A DNA stretch of 64,000 nucleotides from Nematopogon swammerdamellus. Its lineage: Eukaryota > Arthropoda > Insecta > Lepidoptera > Adelidae. The position numbers were made by a program, and so were the translations under genes. Below, in pieces: positions 63,060 to 64,000 of the stretch. The DNA is taken from NCBI GenBank assembly GCA_946902875.1, contig OX336353.1, positions 19,171,151 through 19,235,150 on the forward strand, given 5' to 3'. The notes beneath the pieces were generated by a model that worked only from the letters and a program-made list of their open reading frames with translations, ran no database searches and was not told the origin of the DNA. Position 1 is the stretch's first letter, and each line of letters begins with the position of its first letter.

Positions 63060-63310
63060 CTAAACTTAGTTCCTCAAATCGTTCCTCTGTCGCACTGCTA
63101 GGGTGCGGAATTGTCTACCGACGAGTGTCTTTCCCGTTATGTTCAACCAGGGAATCTTTCAAACGTCGTATAAATAAGCTGGATAACGCTTCTATAGTCC
63201 ACAAATCAGCTAATACAGGTTCTCATTGAGCACTGTTTCACGACGTGAGGAGGATTTGGCTGCTTCGGATACCTCCGGTCCCTCGGCACAGCAACCCATA
63301 CCCATAAACC
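63060..63310 (+). mobile_element. LINE-B 3' end
   Basis: The frame reads RVSFPLCSTRESFKRRINKL then DNASIVHKSANTGSH. The 3' end reads GGTCCCTCGGCACAGCAACC followed by CATACCCATAAACC, a diverged version of the usual GGTTTACATAAA. Confidence 0.75.
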
Positions 63311-63319
63311 AAAAAATCT

Positions 63320-63357
63320 AGGCGGTAGGAGTCGCTTCGCGCTCCTACCGCCTTTTT
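63320..63357. repeat. Hairpin followed by a T run
   Basis: GGCGGTAGGAG and CTCCTACCGCC around TCGCTTCGCG, then TTTTTTT. It looks like an intrinsic terminator but the context is eukaryotic. The T run could stop RNA polymerase III. Confidence 0.6.
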
Positions 63358-63684
63358 TTAAACGTGGAATCACGGTGGCACGTGAAGAATACATGTATGT
63401 ATTTTCCCTTGATAAACAATTAATGTCAAAAAATATAAAAAAATCTGGTCAGGGGTACTCTTGAAACGAATGAAAAAAAAACATCGTCCAACTTTGATGA
63501 CTCACTGTGCCTGCAAATATTATAATAATATGTTCATGTTGTTGTATTTACGCCACCTTCCTCATTTTGATGATATAATGTGTTTTGTATGTGCGTTACT
63601 TAGAAAATGAGCATTGACCATTTTCCCGGTACATTTTTCGTGTCGGTGACGTCATATTTATTCTCACCTTGTACCATATGTCAG
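63358..63684. other. Unassigned sequence
   Basis: About 0.33 kb, no recognised feature. Confidence 0.45.
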
Positions 63685-63685
63685 C

Positions 63686-64000
63686 CTCGATATCTCAGTC
63701 GTGCAGACAGTCGACTGTCACGCTGGGCCGGTCAGTACTTGGATGGGTGACCGCTCGACTGTTGGAGGCTGACCGTGGTTCGGAGTCCACGTAAAACTGT
63801 AGGTCTCTTCCCTTCTTACCTTACTAGGTGGTAGGGTTCAACCCGCCCGGGTTGGTACAACCGCACTGAATGAAACGTCGGTCGAAACGGCTATGTAAAT
63901 ATTTGTGTTTTCCGTCCAGTTCAGTGTAGCCGGCACGACCGAAGGGAAGCACTGACGTGGCACCTAGTTCACCCGGTGTTATGGGCTGACACCACGGATG
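63686..64000 (+). mobile_element. SINE H1-core-T1, cut by the window end
   Basis: GCCTCGATATCTCAGTCGTG (altered A box), GTCAGTACTTGGATGGGTGA (5S box C), ACCGTGGTTCGGAGTCCACG (B box), ACTAGGTGGTAGGGTTCAAC, CGGTCGAAACGGCTATG and T1 up to GGGCTGACACCACGGATG. The 3' poly-A lies beyond the window. Confidence 0.9.

Noticed and set aside
63320..63357. Bacterial contamination or a true rho-independent terminator
   Set aside because: All surrounding sequence is lepidopteran-type repeat DNA, and no bacterial gene is present.

Overview
This window looks like gene-poor nuclear DNA from a moth or butterfly (Lepidoptera). It is A+T-rich, shows no operons or bacterial signals, and is packed with interspersed repeats of lepidopteran type. 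These include short elements ending in GCCGCGGGCAAAAGCTAGT, a family that opens with AGGGTTCCGTA, RTE and CR1/Jockey-type LINE tails, and SINEs that share a central core. I found no complete host protein-coding gene. Nearly all recognisable coding sequence is transposon debris. The best single coding call is a first exon for a THAP zinc finger on the minus strand at 16220-16299, inside what looks like a P-element-like transposon (14074-16473).

Names used below. LINE-A: CR1/Jockey-type ORF2 C-terminus with a 3' end in TTTCTATAAAAA. LINE-B: a related C-terminus with a 3' end in GGTTTACATAAAAA. LINE-C: a LINE C-terminus ending in YPTGK-A. RTE: an RTE-type C-terminus with a (CTGA)n tail. SINE modules: head H1 (tRNA boxes around a 5S rRNA segment), head H2 (GTGTGGGGCCGGTACTTT), head H3 (tRNA-like), a shared core (ACTAGGTGGTAGGG to ACCACCGCACTGAATG), tail T1 (ending GTCAGTTTCCATAAAA), tail T2 (ending CCGGATTACATAAAA), and body B2 (joined to H2 without the core). 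Family G: bounded by GGGTTCCGTA and CGAGTTCGACTCGCAC. Family P: begins ACCCCCGAC and carries a long 3' palindrome. Family R: a short poly-A retroposon.

Layout. 1-12 kb: LINE-A/B ends, four G copies, H2 SINEs, a LINE endonuclease remnant, a reverse transcriptase scrap and a P element. 12-21.4 kb: a row of DNA transposons, namely piggyBac-like (12.5-13.2), P-like with THAP (14.1-16.5), Tc1/mariner-like (18.96-20.04) and hAT-like (20.3-21.4). 21.6-26.9 kb: Helitron-like copies, an R retroposon, a three-level nested insertion (24.6-26.1) and a perfect hexanucleotide array (26.4-26.8). 27-37 kb: the H3 SINE, LINE ends and several hairpin elements. 37-48 kb: inverted-repeat elements at 38.6 and 46 kb, a SINE holding two later insertions (43.6-44.6) and an RTE inserted into a P element (47.1). 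48-64 kb: more of the same families, ending in an H1 SINE cut by the window edge.

No pathway can be read here. What the parts show together is insertion order, module swapping among SINEs, and a LINE whose 3' end has been taken over by a SINE. Stretches marked as holding nothing were read by eye only; diverged exons or old repeats could be missed.
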